Below are positions 55,120 through 64,000 of a stretch of 64,000 nucleotides of DNA, one piece after another. The translations under genes were made by a program, and so were the position numbers. Source of the DNA: Kushneria pakistanensis (GTDB taxonomy: Bacteria; Pseudomonadota; Gammaproteobacteria; Pseudomonadales; Halomonadaceae); contig NZ_BMZM01000003.1 of the NCBI RefSeq assembly GCF_014652795.1, positions 434,001 through 498,000 on the forward strand, read 5' to 3'. The first letter of the stretch is position 1; every line of letters begins with the position of its first letter. Under the pieces are notes generated by a model. The model was given only the letters and a program-made list of their open reading frames with translations. It made no database searches and had not been told where the DNA came from.

Positions 55120-57381
55120 ATGCTCGAAATTCTTCGCCGCATCGTTCAGGAGGTTAACGGCGCCCGCAGTCTGGATGCGGCGTTGTCGATCATTGTGCGG
55201 CGCATACGCAAGGCAATGCAGACCGATGTCTGCTCGGTGTATCTGCGCGACGACGAGCGTGACTGCTTCATCCTGATGGATACCATTGGCCTGAACGCCT
55301 CGGCGATCGGGCAGGTGACGCTAAAGCCGGGCGAGGGTCTGGTGGGGCTTGTCGGTCAGCGTGAAGAGCCTCTCAATATTGAGGAGGCCCCGTCGCATTC
55401 CCATTTTCGCTACTTTGCCGAAACCGGCGAAGAGCGCTATTCAAGCTTTCTTGGCGTTCCCATTATTCACCAGCGCCGCGTGCTGGGCGTTCTGGTGGTA
55501 CAGCAGCGTGAAAAACGCCAGTTCGGCGAAGGTGAAGAAGCCTTTCTGATCACCATGGCCGCACAGCTGGCCGGCGTACTGGTGCATGCCCTGTCTACCG
55601 GTGCGCTGGCGCGCTTGAGTGACCCCAGTACGCAGGCGCTTTTGAACGGCATCGCTGCCGCCCCGGGCATGACCATCGGTGAAGCCTTTGTGGTGGTGCC
55701 ATCGGCCAATCTCGAAGCGGTTCCCGAGCGAGTCCCCGAGGATGTCGAAGCCGAGGTTGTGCGCCTGCGCGAGGCCATCGACTGCGTGCGCCACGATATT
55801 CGTCAGGCGGCCGAGCGGCTGGCGAGTCGCATCTCGGCGCAGGAGCAGGCGCTGTTTGATGTCTATCAGCAGATGCTGGGAGACGCCGCGCTGGGCAACG
55901 AGGTTGAAAAGCGCATTCGTGAAGGGCAGTGGGCACCCTACGCGTTGTCGCGGGTCGTGCAGCGTCACGTCAATTATCTTGAGCGTGTGGATGATAATTA
56001 TCTGCGCGAGCGTGCTGCGGATATTCGTGATCTGGGGCGCCGAGTGCTGGCGCATCTGCAAAAGGACAGCAGTGCCCGTCCGCCGGTTTATCCGGATCGC
56101 ACCATTCTGGTCGGCGATGAAATCAGTGCCGCGCAGCTCGGTGAAATTCCGCGGGAAAAGCTGGCGGGTCTGGTCGCGCTGCGAGGGTCGAGTACCTCAC
56201 ACGTGGCGATACTGGCACGGGCCATGGGGATCCCGGCCGTGATGGGCATGAGTGATCTGCCTATCTCGCGACTGGCCGGCACACCGATGATCGTGGATGG
56301 TTATCGTGGACGCCTGATCCTGCGACCGCAGCCGGATCTTCTGGTGCGCTATGAGAGCATGATCGAGGAGGAGGAAGCCCTCACCTCGATGCTCGAGAGC
56401 GAGCAGTCCCTGCCCAGCGAAACCAGTGACGGGTTTCGTATCCGGTTGATGATCAATACCGGACTGGCGGTGGAAATGAGCGGCTCGCCTGCTGCGCGAA
56501 TCGATGGGGTGGGGCTCTATCGCACCGAAGTGCCCTTCATGATGCATCAGCGCTTTCCCAGCGAGAAGGAGCAGACGCGGATCTATCGTGAGCAGCTTCA
56601 GGGGTTTGCACCGCTGCCGGTGGTCATGCGCACGCTCGATATCGGCGGTGACAAGTCGTTGCCCTATTTTCCCATCGAAGAAGACAATCCCTTTCTGGGC
56701 TGGCGTGGCATTCGGGTGACGCTGGATCACCCTGAAGTGCTGATGGTACAGCTGCGTGCCATGCTCAGGGCCGCCGAGGGGCTGGATAACCTGCGTATTC
56801 TGCTGCCGATGGTCACCAGCGTTGAGGAGGTCGATACGGTATGTCGCCTGCTGGAGCGCGCCATACAGGAACTGCGTAACGATGGGGTCCAGGTAGAGCG
56901 ACCGCTGCTGGGTGTGATGCTGGAGGTGCCTGCAGTGATTTATCAGCTGGAGGCGCTGGCAGAGCGCGTTGATTTCTTCTCGGTAGGCAGCAATGATCTG
57001 ATTCAGTATCTGCTGGCGGTAGATCGCAACAATGCTCGCGTATCAGGACTTTATGATGCCTGTCAGCCGGCGGTGCTCAGGGCGCTGGATCATATCGCAC
57101 GCGAAAGTCGACGGCTCAATATCTCTGCGTCGGTATGTGGTGAGCTGGCGGGGGACCCGATCGGTGCACTGTTGCTGATGGGCATGGGCTATCGAGTGCT
57201 GTCGATGAACGCGCCCAACCTTTCACGCGTGCGCGCTGCGATACGTCGCGTATCGCTGGAGGGGGCGCAGAATCTGGTCAGTGATGTGCTGGCACTGCAT
57301 TCGCTGACCGAGACGCGCGAGCTGGTCTATCAGCGCATGAAGGAGTGGGAGCTGGCCCATCTGCTGCCACCACGGGACTGA
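55120..57381 (+). CDS. ptsP: Phosphoenolpyruvate-protein phosphotransferase EI-Ntr
   Basis: First enzyme of the nitrogen-related PTS (753 residues). A GAF domain (about 1-160) senses glutamine or nitrogen state, then the EI-like part follows: catalytic His361 in RGSSTSHVAILARAMGIP and the PEP-utilising domain up to CGELAGDP near 683. It passes phosphate to NPr and EIIA-Ntr, which regulate potassium, nitrogen and envelope stress; those partners are not in the window. It follows rppH, probably in one transcript. Confidence 0.95.
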   Translation: MLEILRRIVQEVNGARSLDAALSIIVRRIRKAMQTDVCSVYLRDDERDCFILMDTIGLNASAIGQVTLKPGEGLVGLVGQREEPLNIEEAPSHSHFRYFAETGEERYSSFLGVPIIHQRRVLGVLVVQQREKRQFGEGEEAFLITMAAQLAGVLVHALSTGALARLSDPSTQALLNGIAAAPGMTIGEAFVVVPSANLEAVPERVPEDVEAEVVRLREAIDCVRHDIRQAAERLASRISAQEQALFDVYQQMLGDAALGNEVEKRIREGQWAPYALSRVVQRHVNYLERVDDNYLRERAADIRDLGRRVLAHLQKDSSARPPVYPDRTILVGDEISAAQLGEIPREKLAGLVALRGSSTSHVAILARAMGIPAVMGMSDLPISRLAGTPMIVDGYRGRLILRPQPDLLVRYESMIEEEEALTSMLESEQSLPSETSDGFRIRLMINTGLAVEMSGSPAARIDGVGLYRTEVPFMMHQRFPSEKEQTRIYREQLQGFAPLPVVMRTLDIGGDKSLPYFPIEEDNPFLGWRGIRVTLDHPEVLMVQLRAMLRAAEGLDNLRILLPMVTSVEEVDTVCRLLERAIQELRNDGVQVERPLLGVMLEVPAVIYQLEALAERVDFFSVGSNDLIQYLLAVDRNNARVSGLYDACQPAVLRALDHIARESRRLNISASVCGELAGDPIGALLLMGMGYRVLSMNAPNLSRVRAAIRRVSLEGAQNLVSDVLALHSLTETRELVYQRMKEWELAHLLPPRD

Positions 57382-57438
57382 TATCTGCCCGTGCGCGCGT
57401 CCTTCTGACCTCCCCTGTCTCGTTTTGACCCACCTTGA

Positions 57439-57479
57439 CCATGTGTCATGGCGACCCATGTGTCGTTCTGATACATGGG
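57439..57479 (+). promoter_or_regulatory. Repeat cluster upstream of the acyltransferase
   Basis: CCATGTGTC occurs at 57439-57447 and 57456-57464, and CCCATGT (57455-57461) forms an inverted repeat with ACATGGG (57473-57479). It lies about 150 bases before the gene at 57631, so an operator is possible; nothing identifies the regulator. Confidence 0.3.
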
Positions 57480-57630
57480 GTGTGAGGCTTGTCCAGATTC
57501 ATCCTGTTGTCATGTTATGGAAGATATCCTTTAAAAACATGAGTTTAATGTTTTTTTGTGCAGGCTTCTCATGTTGGCATGGTCGTTGCTCTCCCAAGGG
57601 ACGATAACGATCAACGGATAGTGACTGCCC

Positions 57631-58659
57631 ATGGTCAAGAAGCTTGAATGGATCAACATTCTGAAAGGACTCGGCATCATGATGGTGGTGTATGGCCACA
57701 TGACATCCGGGTACTGGAGGAATTTTTTCTTTCTGTTTCATATGCCGCTTTTTTTCATCATTGCGGGTTACCTCTTCAGGCCCAATGCCGATCTCAAGGC
57801 CTATCTGGGACGCAAAAGCCTGCACCTGCTGGTGCCCTACAGCTTTTTCATGGCGCTTTTGTATGCCCCGGTACTCTATCAGTCGCTGGGTGAAGCTCAG
57901 TCGCTCCTTGATGCACTGCTGGATATGGCGCTGGGAGGGCGTGCGCTGATATCGGGCCTGGCGCCTTTCTGGTTCGTGACCTGTTTCTGGGCCACCCAGC
58001 AGCTGATCAATTGGCTGCTGACACGTCTGTCGCTGCGTACCACGGGCCTTGTCATGCTGGGCATGCTTGGACTTGCCACCGTAAACCAGTGGTTTTTCAG
58101 AGAGTTCTGGCTGATCGGCAATCTTAATGTGGTCCTGATGGCGGCCCCCTGTTTTTACCTGGGGCACCTGGTGGCGCATTACAGGATCGATGTCGAAAAA
58201 ATGCACGTGCTATTGCCGGCCACACTGGCCGGACTGCTCTCCATGTGGCTGGTACAGGCCAATCCCCACTTCACGATGGACATGAAGTATGCCGACTACG
58301 GTATGCCGGTATTGAGCCTTCTGGCAGCGCTTGCCATCACGCTGGTGCTGATGGCGTTGTCACGTCAGCTGGCTCGCGTGCCGGTTATCTCCAAAAGCGT
58401 GGGCGTGGTGGGCGAAGCCTCCATGGTCATCATGTTTTTGCACCTGAGCATCCAGGTTATGCTTGATCACCATGACATGGTGACGTCACTGGCCCCGCGC
58501 TGGCTGTTGATGACGGCACTGCCGGTCATGTTTTATCTGCTGGTACGTCATAACGGCTGGACACGACTGCTGTGCCTGGGGGACCCCGCCGTGCTGGCAG
58601 AACGTCGCGAGCGTCGCCGTGAACGACGCCAAAAGGATTACACGCTGGCCTCCAGCTAG
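57631..58659 (+). CDS. Acyltransferase 3 family membrane protein
   Basis: Inner-membrane acyltransferase (342 residues) with about ten helices. The family signature is LEWINILKGLGIMMVVYGH (5-23, ending in the conserved His), followed by FHMPLFFIIAGY (36-47). The C-terminus has a strongly basic tail (RRERRRERRQK). Unlike the acyltransferase at 1740, this one uses the GC-rich codon style of the chromosome and stands alone after ptsP, so it is not in the exopolysaccharide locus; acceptor unknown. A hairpin with a T-run (57533-57555) precedes it. Confidence 0.85.
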   Translation: MVKKLEWINILKGLGIMMVVYGHMTSGYWRNFFFLFHMPLFFIIAGYLFRPNADLKAYLGRKSLHLLVPYSFFMALLYAPVLYQSLGEAQSLLDALLDMALGGRALISGLAPFWFVTCFWATQQLINWLLTRLSLRTTGLVMLGMLGLATVNQWFFREFWLIGNLNVVLMAAPCFYLGHLVAHYRIDVEKMHVLLPATLAGLLSMWLVQANPHFTMDMKYADYGMPVLSLLAALAITLVLMALSRQLARVPVISKSVGVVGEASMVIMFLHLSIQVMLDHHDMVTSLAPRWLLMTALPVMFYLLVRHNGWTRLLCLGDPAVLAERRERRRERRQKDYTLASS

Positions 58660-58697
58660 TATCAGAAGGGGTACAGGTGCTTGAGCAGAAGGGCAGG

Positions 58698-60062
58698 CTA
58701 GGGCGTATCGCGCTCCTCGAGACGTCGATAAAGCGTCTTGCGGCCAATACCCAGAATGTCTGCGGCGCGGCGCTTGTTGCCGTCGACGGCGTCGAGGACG
58801 CGCTTGATATAGTGCTGTTCCATCTGTTCAAGGCTGAGCCACTCCCGAGTGCGAGCATCTTGACTGTCCGGCGCTGATGTTGCCGCCTGGCGAAAGCGCT
58901 CGGGAAAGTCATCGGGTTCCAGCATGTCTGCTCTGGCCAGGGTCACGGCGCGCAGAATGGCATTGTCCAGCTCCCTGACATTGCCGGGAAAGGGGTAGGC
59001 CCACAGTAGCGATAGCGCTGAAGGTGACAGGGTCATGGCGCTGCGGCCCTGTTCCCGGCTGTAGCGCTCGATGAAATGCGTCGCCAGCAGGGTGATATCG
59101 TCGGGTCGCTCGCGCAGCGGTGGCAGGGTCAGACTGAAGGTCTCCAGTCGGTAGAACAGGTCCTCGCGGAAAAGACCGGCCTCGATGAGTTCTTCGAGAG
59201 GGCGATTGGTCGCGGCCACGATACGAACATCAATCTGCTGCTCCTCTTCACTGCCTACGGGCCTGACACGATGTGTCTGCAGTACGCGCAGCAGCCTGGC
59301 CTGCAGGGCAAGTGGCATATCGCCGACCTCATCGAGAAAGAGCGTGCCGCCATGAGCCTGCTGAAAAAGGCCGCGGCGGTTGGCAATGGCGCCTGTAAAG
59401 GCGCCTTTGACGTGGCCAAAGCACTCGCTTTCCATGACATCGGCCGCGATGCTGGCACAGTTGACGGCAATAAAGGGACCCTTTCGGCGAGGACCTTCCC
59501 GGTGCAGCGCGTGAGCCAGAAGCTCCTTGCCGGTACCGCTTTCTCCCTGAATCAGGACGGCGGCCTGCTGCGCCGCCAGGGTCCGGGCCTGATCAAAAAG
59601 CCGCCCCATGGCCGGGGTACAGCTTGATAGCTCGTCCAGATGAAAGGTGTCGCGTGTTCCGCTGGCCTGTTGGTGTGTCGTTAATGCCTGGCGTCGGGTC
59701 AGTCGCGCGACGCTGGCGCGCACCTGATCAAGGTCGAGCGGTTTGGTCAGGAAATCGTCTGCACCGCGCTGCAGGGCATTTACGGCCTGCTCGATGCTGC
59801 CAAAGGCGGTAATGATGATGATGGCCGGTCGACTGGCCTGCTGTGCTCTGGACTGCTGTACCAGCGTGTCCAGCAGTGTCATCCCATCCATGCCGGGCAG
59901 ACGGATATCGCTGATGATGATGTCAAAGGGAGTATCAGACAGCGTCAGCGCTCGCTCGGCGGTGTCGATGCCGGTGACGACATGGCCGGCTTCCTCGAGC
60001 TCTTCGGTCAAAAGCTCAAGAATGGCAGCGTCATCCTCGACAATCAGAATACGATCAGTCAT
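58698..60062 (-). CDS. Sigma-54-dependent response regulator (NtrC family)
   Basis: A 454-residue activator: receiver domain with phosphoacceptor Asp52 ([10 protein letters not shown]), AAA+ domain with Walker A GESGTGKE (173-180) and sigma-54 contact motif GAFTGA (220-225), and a C-terminal Fis-type helix-turn-helix (about 408-449, [20 protein letters not shown]). It overlaps the end of the kinase gene by eight bases, so the pair is translationally coupled. Targets are unknown; no sigma-54 promoter was recognised in the window. Confidence 0.93.
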   Translation of the reverse strand: MTDRILIVEDDAAILELLTEELEEAGHVVTGIDTAERALTLSDTPFDIIISDIRLPGMDGMTLLDTLVQQSRAQQASRPAIIIITAFGSIEQAVNALQRGADDFLTKPLDLDQVRASVARLTRRQALTTHQQASGTRDTFHLDELSSCTPAMGRLFDQARTLAAQQAAVLIQGESGTGKELLAHALHREGPRRKGPFIAVNCASIAADVMESECFGHVKGAFTGAIANRRGLFQQAHGGTLFLDEVGDMPLALQARLLRVLQTHRVRPVGSEEEQQIDVRIVAATNRPLEELIEAGLFREDLFYRLETFSLTLPPLRERPDDITLLATHFIERYSREQGRSAMTLSPSALSLLWAYPFPGNVRELDNAILRAVTLARADMLEPDDFPERFRQAATSAPDSQDARTREWLSLEQMEQHYIKRVLDAVDGNKRRAADILGIGRKTLYRRLEERDTP

Positions 60063-61596
60063 GGCCGTGACGCCGTGGCATGGTATTTTCCCCATTACTG
60101 ACATCTTTCATATCGTCTCTGCCAGTTGCAGTGTCGTTGGTGGTGGCAGCGTCAGGCGGCAATAGCGTTTCAGGGGGCAGGGTGATCACAAAGGCCGCTC
60201 CCTTGAGTGCACTCTCTTCCAGCGTGATATGCCCGCCGTGATCCTCAAGTGTCTGGTGAACGATGGTCAGTCCCAGCCCGCTTCCCTTGCCGGCCCCTCG
60301 GGTGGTGTAGAAGGGGTCAAAAATCCGGCTGCGGTGCTCGGCATCAATGCCCGGCCCATCATCTTCGATACGCAGCACCACGCCTGCCGCCGAGTAGTGC
60401 GCTGAAATGTCGACCCGGTGGCTGCCGGCCTGAAAGGCATTCTTGACCAGGTTGTCCAGCAGTTGCTGAAATCGCTGCGGGTCCACGGTGATGGCATCCC
60501 TGGCCGGCAGATGGGTCACGAGCAGCGGATGCGCCTTTTCAAGATGCAGGGCATCGCGTGCCAGCTGTTCTGCCTCACTTATCATGTACGCCAGCGAGCG
60601 CTGCACCGGATGCAGCGTGTGGCGCCGCCCCATGTCCATCAACTGGCGTACGGTATTCTCCATGCGCCGCGTCTCGTGTCTGATTCGTGCCAGGCGCTGG
60701 CGTGTATCATCGGGCAGATCTTCGCGGCGCTGCAAACGCTGAACCTGTCCATCAATGACCGTGAGTGGCGAGCCAAGTTCGTGGGCAACGCCTGCGGCCA
60801 GAACGCCGATTTCGGCAAGCCGCCGGGATTTTTTCAGACTGCGCTCCAGGGCGAGCTGCTGCTGTTGCTGTTCACGGACCTCCTGCTCCTTGTGGGCCAC
60901 GGCGTCGAGCATGGCGTTGAACGCCTCGCCAAGCTCTCGAAACTCCCGGGCCCCGCCGGGTGTCATCCGGTGCAGGCGATTGCCGCCCTGGACGGCCTTC
61001 ATGCTGCGATAGAGCCGGTTGACCGGGCGGTCCACGTAACGGCGAAAGCCCCACCACACCATGAGGACGACCAGTATGCCAATGAGGACAGCCAGCAGCA
61101 GTGCCACGGTGGTCATCAGGCTCATGTAGCGCTCGATGCCGGTGGCCAGCCGGTTGATCTGCAGGACGCCCAGCACTTCACCCTGTGCGTTGGTCAATGG
61201 CAGCAGGTAAGTGTAAAAGTCCTGCCCGTTCTGCTGCGAATAGCGCCCTGCATCCTGTCCTGCGTTGATCACCCGTTGCAGCAGGTCGTCATCATGCAGA
61301 CCGCCGGCAAGGCCTACGCCGGCAATCTGCTGGCCTGACGGGGAGAGAATAAAGGCACCATAAAGGCGCGACAGTGAAAAGGTGGTGCTCAAGGCGTCCT
61401 GCAGGGCCTGCTGCTGATGATCGATCAGTGCCTGTGACAGGGGCAGACGTATGCCGTGGGCAATAAGACGCACTTCTTCCTGCTGGCGCTGCGCCATGTT
61501 GTCTTCTAGCACCCAGAGCGCCACGGCGCTGAAGGTGATCAGCGTCAGCAGCAGGGGACAGATGATGGTCAGTAGTATGGTGTTGCGTAGTCTCAT
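60055..61596 (-). CDS. Membrane sensor histidine kinase
   Basis: A 513-residue kinase. Two membrane helices (about 7-30 and 160-182) enclose a periplasmic sensor of about 130 residues, followed by HAMP, a Gln-rich coiled linker (about 230-258), the H-box with His272 in AAGVAHELGSPL, and ATPase motifs NLVKNAFQ, DDGPGI, and GKGSGLGL. Partner of the adjacent NtrC-type regulator. The periplasmic domain has no recognisable ligand motif, so the signal is unknown. It is divergent from lgt. Confidence 0.93.
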   Translation of the reverse strand: MRLRNTILLTIICPLLLTLITFSAVALWVLEDNMAQRQQEEVRLIAHGIRLPLSQALIDHQQQALQDALSTTFSLSRLYGAFILSPSGQQIAGVGLAGGLHDDDLLQRVINAGQDAGRYSQQNGQDFYTYLLPLTNAQGEVLGVLQINRLATGIERYMSLMTTVALLLAVLIGILVVLMVWWGFRRYVDRPVNRLYRSMKAVQGGNRLHRMTPGGAREFRELGEAFNAMLDAVAHKEQEVREQQQQQLALERSLKKSRRLAEIGVLAAGVAHELGSPLTVIDGQVQRLQRREDLPDDTRQRLARIRHETRRMENTVRQLMDMGRRHTLHPVQRSLAYMISEAEQLARDALHLEKAHPLLVTHLPARDAITVDPQRFQQLLDNLVKNAFQAGSHRVDISAHYSAAGVVLRIEDDGPGIDAEHRSRIFDPFYTTRGAGKGSGLGLTIVHQTLEDHGGHITLEESALKGAAFVITLPPETLLPPDAATTNDTATGRDDMKDVSNGENTMPRRHGHD

Positions 61597-61771
61597 GGCA
61601 ACTCGAGGGCGTTGATCAGGCTGCTACCTTAACGCGCCGTACACAAGCAGACGAGCATTGGCATAAAGGCGCGAGGCCTGATGGTCATGGTAGACTCGCC
61701 GCTGTCATGGCATCGCCTGCGAAGGGGTGATGTTGTCGGGTCTGGTATGGCTCTTCTGCAGGGAAGGTTGC

Positions 61772-62575
61772 ATGTTTCATCATCCGCAATTTGATCCGGT
61801 AGCGATCTCGCTTGGACCGCTGGCCATTCACTGGTACGGCCTGATGTATGTGGTAGGGTTCGTGGGTGCCTGGTGGCTGGCCCGCGTACGCGCCGAGCGG
61901 CTTGGTCTGACAAAGGACCAGGTCGGTGACATGATCTTTTACGGTGCCCTGGGTGTGGTGCTGGGCGGGCGCATCGGTTACGCCCTTTTTTACGGCTGGG
62001 AGCAGTTCCTGGCCAATCCGCTGTGGGTGTTCAAGGTTTGGGAAGGCGGCATGAGCTTTCACGGCGGTCTCATCGGGGTACTGATCGCATCACTGCTCTA
62101 TGCGCGCCGACATCGGTTGACCTTTTTTCAGCTCACCGACTTTATTGCGCCCATGGTGCCCATCGGGCTGGGGGCCGGGCGACTGGGCAACTTCATCAAT
62201 CAGGAACTGCCCGGACGCGTCACGGATGTGGCCTGGGGCATGGTGTATCCCCTGTACGGCCCCGAGCCGCGGCATCCTTCCGAGCTTTACGAGTTTGCCC
62301 TTGAAGGCGTGGTGCTCTTTTGCATTCTCTGGACCGTCTCACGCCAGCCGCGTCAGCGTGGTCTGATCTCGGGACTGTTTCTGATCTGCTATGGTGCCTT
62401 CCGCTTTTTCATCGAATTCTTCCGCCGTCCCGACCCGCAGCTTGGTTTTATCGCCTTTGACTGGCTGACCATGGGGCAGCTCTTGTGTGTTCCCATGCTG
62501 CTGGCGGGTGTGGCGCTGGTGGTCTGGTCGCGTCGTCAGGATGTTGACGACGCGCGTTCTTCTTCACAGGTATAA
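61772..62575 (+). CDS. lgt: Prolipoprotein diacylglyceryl transferase
   Basis: Inner-membrane enzyme (267 residues, about seven helices) that adds diacylglycerol to the Cys of prolipoproteins. The signature [16 protein letters not shown] lies near 141-156, with [10 protein letters not shown] before it. The start at 61772 with GGGAAGG upstream is preferred to the ATG at 61727. thyA starts 13 bases after the stop, as in E. coli. Confidence 0.96.
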   Translation: MFHHPQFDPVAISLGPLAIHWYGLMYVVGFVGAWWLARVRAERLGLTKDQVGDMIFYGALGVVLGGRIGYALFYGWEQFLANPLWVFKVWEGGMSFHGGLIGVLIASLLYARRHRLTFFQLTDFIAPMVPIGLGAGRLGNFINQELPGRVTDVAWGMVYPLYGPEPRHPSELYEFALEGVVLFCILWTVSRQPRQRGLISGLFLICYGAFRFFIEFFRRPDPQLGFIAFDWLTMGQLLCVPMLLAGVALVVWSRRQDVDDARSSSQV

Positions 62576-62588
62576 ACGGTTCAAGTAC

Positions 62589-63383
62589 ATGCAGCCCTAT
62601 CTCGAACTCATGCAGCAGGTGCTCGATCATGGCGTGGAAAAACATGATCGTACGGGCGTGGGTACGCGCGCCATCTTTGGCCATCAGATGCGTTTTGATC
62701 TTTCGCAGGGCTTTCCGCTTCTGACGACCAAGAAACTGCATCTGCGTTCGATCATTCATGAGCTTCTCTGGTTTTTGAGCGGCGATACCAACATTGGTTA
62801 TCTCAGGGATAACGGTGTCTCCATCTGGGATGCCTGGGCCAATGACGAAGGCGAGCTGGGCCCGGTCTATGGTTATCAGTGGCGCAGCTGGCCGGCACCG
62901 GGTGGCGGTCATGTCGATCAGATCAGCCGGGTCATCGAGCAGATCAAGGCGAATCCGGATTCCCGGCGCCTGATCGTGTCGGCCTGGAATCCGGCACTGG
63001 TCGATGAGATGGCGCTGCCGCCATGCCATGCGCTGTTTCAGTTTTTTGTGGCGGATGGAAAACTGTCCTGTCAGCTCTATCAGCGCAGTGGCGATATCTT
63101 TCTGGGCGTGCCCTTCAACATTGCAAGCTATGCGCTATTGACGCATATGGTGGCGCAGGTCTGTGGACTGGCGCCCGGGGAGTTCATTCATACGCTGGGC
63201 GATGCGCATCTGTACAGCAATCATATGGAACAGGCGCGCCTTCAGCTGACGCGGGCCCCTAGGCAAAGGCCGGCACTCAGGCTCAATCCTGACGTAAAGG
63301 ATATTTTTGCCTTCCGCTTTGAAGACATCGCCATTGATGACTATGACCCCCATCCGCACATTCGTGCCCAGGTGGCCGTGTAA
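62589..63383 (+). CDS. thyA: Thymidylate synthase
   Basis: Makes dTMP from dUMP with methylenetetrahydrofolate (264 residues, the same length as E. coli ThyA). The nucleophilic Cys lies in [10 protein letters not shown] and [17 protein letters not shown] forms the folate site. The start at 62589 matches the family start [15 protein letters not shown]. It shares one base with an upstream-most possible folA start (TAATG), indicating coupled thyA-folA expression. Confidence 0.97.
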   Translation: MQPYLELMQQVLDHGVEKHDRTGVGTRAIFGHQMRFDLSQGFPLLTTKKLHLRSIIHELLWFLSGDTNIGYLRDNGVSIWDAWANDEGELGPVYGYQWRSWPAPGGGHVDQISRVIEQIKANPDSRRLIVSAWNPALVDEMALPPCHALFQFFVADGKLSCQLYQRSGDIFLGVPFNIASYALLTHMVAQVCGLAPGEFIHTLGDAHLYSNHMEQARLQLTRAPRQRPALRLNPDVKDIFAFRFEDIAIDDYDPHPHIRAQVAV

Positions 63384-63403
63384 TGAAACCGGAGAGCGAT
63401 ACA

Positions 63404-63931
63404 ATGCAGGAAACACTGGTGCCTATCGCCTTCATCGCTGCCATGTCACGCAATCGCGTCATTGGCGTTGATGGCAAGCTGCCCTGGTATCTGCCCGAGG
63501 ATCTGAAGTTCTTCAAGGCAGTCACATTACACAAGCCCCTGATCATGGGACGCGCTACCTTTGCCTCCATCGGCAAGCCATTGCCCAACCGTCTCAATAT
63601 CGTGGTAACCCGTGATACCACCTTCGAGCATCCCGGGGTACGGGTATGTCATGACCTGGCGAGTGCTTTTGCACTGGCTGATGATCAGGCCATGATCGAA
63701 GGTGTTGAAGAGATCATGGTGATCGGGGGCGGTGAGATTTATCAGCAGGCGCTGCCTTGCGCTTCACGTCTTTATCTGACAGAAATTGATGTAGAGGTTG
63801 AAGGCGATACCTTTTTTCCGGCGCTGGAAAGTGACTGGCAGGAGATGGAGCGGGTAGCAGGTTCTCCCGCCGAGGAACAGCCCAGGTATGATTTTGTACG
63901 TTATGAAAGGCATGGTGTCGCAGAAAGTTGA
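63404..63931 (+). CDS. folA: Dihydrofolate reductase
   Basis: Regenerates tetrahydrofolate after the ThyA reaction (175 residues). Motifs include IAAMSRNRVIGVDGKLPWYLPED (about 10-32, with substrate-binding Asp), LIMGRATFASIGKPLP (about 48-63) and IMVIGGGEIYQQAL. GGAG nine bases before the ATG at 63404 supports this start; an in-frame ATG at 63383 gives seven extra residues. The sixty-nine bases after the stop show no gene. Confidence 0.95.
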   Translation: MQETLVPIAFIAAMSRNRVIGVDGKLPWYLPEDLKFFKAVTLHKPLIMGRATFASIGKPLPNRLNIVVTRDTTFEHPGVRVCHDLASAFALADDQAMIEGVEEIMVIGGGEIYQQALPCASRLYLTEIDVEVEGDTFFPALESDWQEMERVAGSPAEEQPRYDFVRYERHGVAES

Positions 63932-64000
63932 GTTTTCCTTGCCGGATGATGGCTGCAAGCCCCATAAAATGATGTATGGTTCGATGGTGTTAGATGCAGG

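Noticed and set aside
1-64000. CRISPR arrays, tRNA/rRNA genes, insertion sequences, att sites
   Set aside because: No regularly spaced direct repeats, cloverleaf patterns, transposase-like proteins or terminal inverted repeats were seen.

Overview
The window reads as a chromosomal segment of a moderately halophilic gammaproteobacterium, most likely Halomonadaceae (Halomonas/Kushneria type). This rests on gene content and protein style only: acidic, high-GC coding sequence, an NrdR-ribD-ribBX-ribH-nusB-thiL-pgpA block, a glucosylglycerate-type compatible-solute pair, two malate:quinone oxidoreductases, EI-Ntr (PtsP) next to RppH, and lgt-thyA-folA. No rRNA, tRNA, insertion sequence, integrase or CRISPR array was seen.

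Layout. 1-8.3 kb is the end of an exopolysaccharide locus on the + strand: polyprenyl-phosphate sugar transferase (cut by the window edge), acyltransferase, a CysQ-CysC fusion, a Wzx-like flippase, a PAPS sulfotransferase and ManC/AlgA. The middle of this block (about 1.35-6.7 kb) is visibly AT-richer than everything else. 8.3-11.5 kb holds mqo (- strand) and two very small membrane-protein genes. 11.6-13.7 kb is a phosphatase/glucosyl-3-phosphoglycerate synthase pair. 13.7-23.1 kb is a three-gene type I secretion operon (ABC, adaptor, TolC-like) preceded by an exact Pho box, followed by an alkaline phosphatase and, convergently, a large lamin-tail/EEP nuclease; neither enzyme has a Sec signal. 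23.2-25 kb is a GH13 sugar phosphorylase. 25.1-26.3 kb is a yybP-ykoY-like (Mn2+) riboswitch and its TerC/Alx gene. 26.4-27.1 kb has two GlsB/YeaQ-like genes. 27.5-33.2 kb is the nrdR/riboflavin/nusB/thiL/pgpA operon, followed by a DUF945 gene and lon. 37.3-42.1 kb (- strand) has dihydroxyacetone kinase, an unassigned ParB-fold-like protein and two glycosyltransferases. 42.5-57.4 kb carries a small secreted protein, nudE, hslR, hslO, pckA, tex, gshA, dsbB, a second mqo, a HAD phosphatase, rppH and ptsP. 57.6-63.9 kb carries an acyltransferase, an NtrC-type two-component system, lgt, thyA and folA.

How the parts work together (inference). (1) The exopolysaccharide block looks built to make a sulfated polymer: CysC makes PAPS, the sulfotransferase uses it, and CysQ, fused to CysC, removes the PAP by-product. 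(2) The type I exporter, alkaline phosphatase and nuclease look like a phosphate-starvation scavenging set: DNA is cut outside the cell and phosphate is released. A CTGTCAT-N4-CTGTCAT Pho box sits in front of the exporter, and a shared sequence element lies upstream of both exoenzymes. (3) GpgS/GpgP would make glucosylglycerate, and the GH13_18-like phosphorylase 10 kb away could recover it as glucose-1-phosphate and glycerate. Start codons were moved from the longest reading frame wherever a Shine-Dalgarno sequence or family alignment favoured a shorter one; each such choice is stated.
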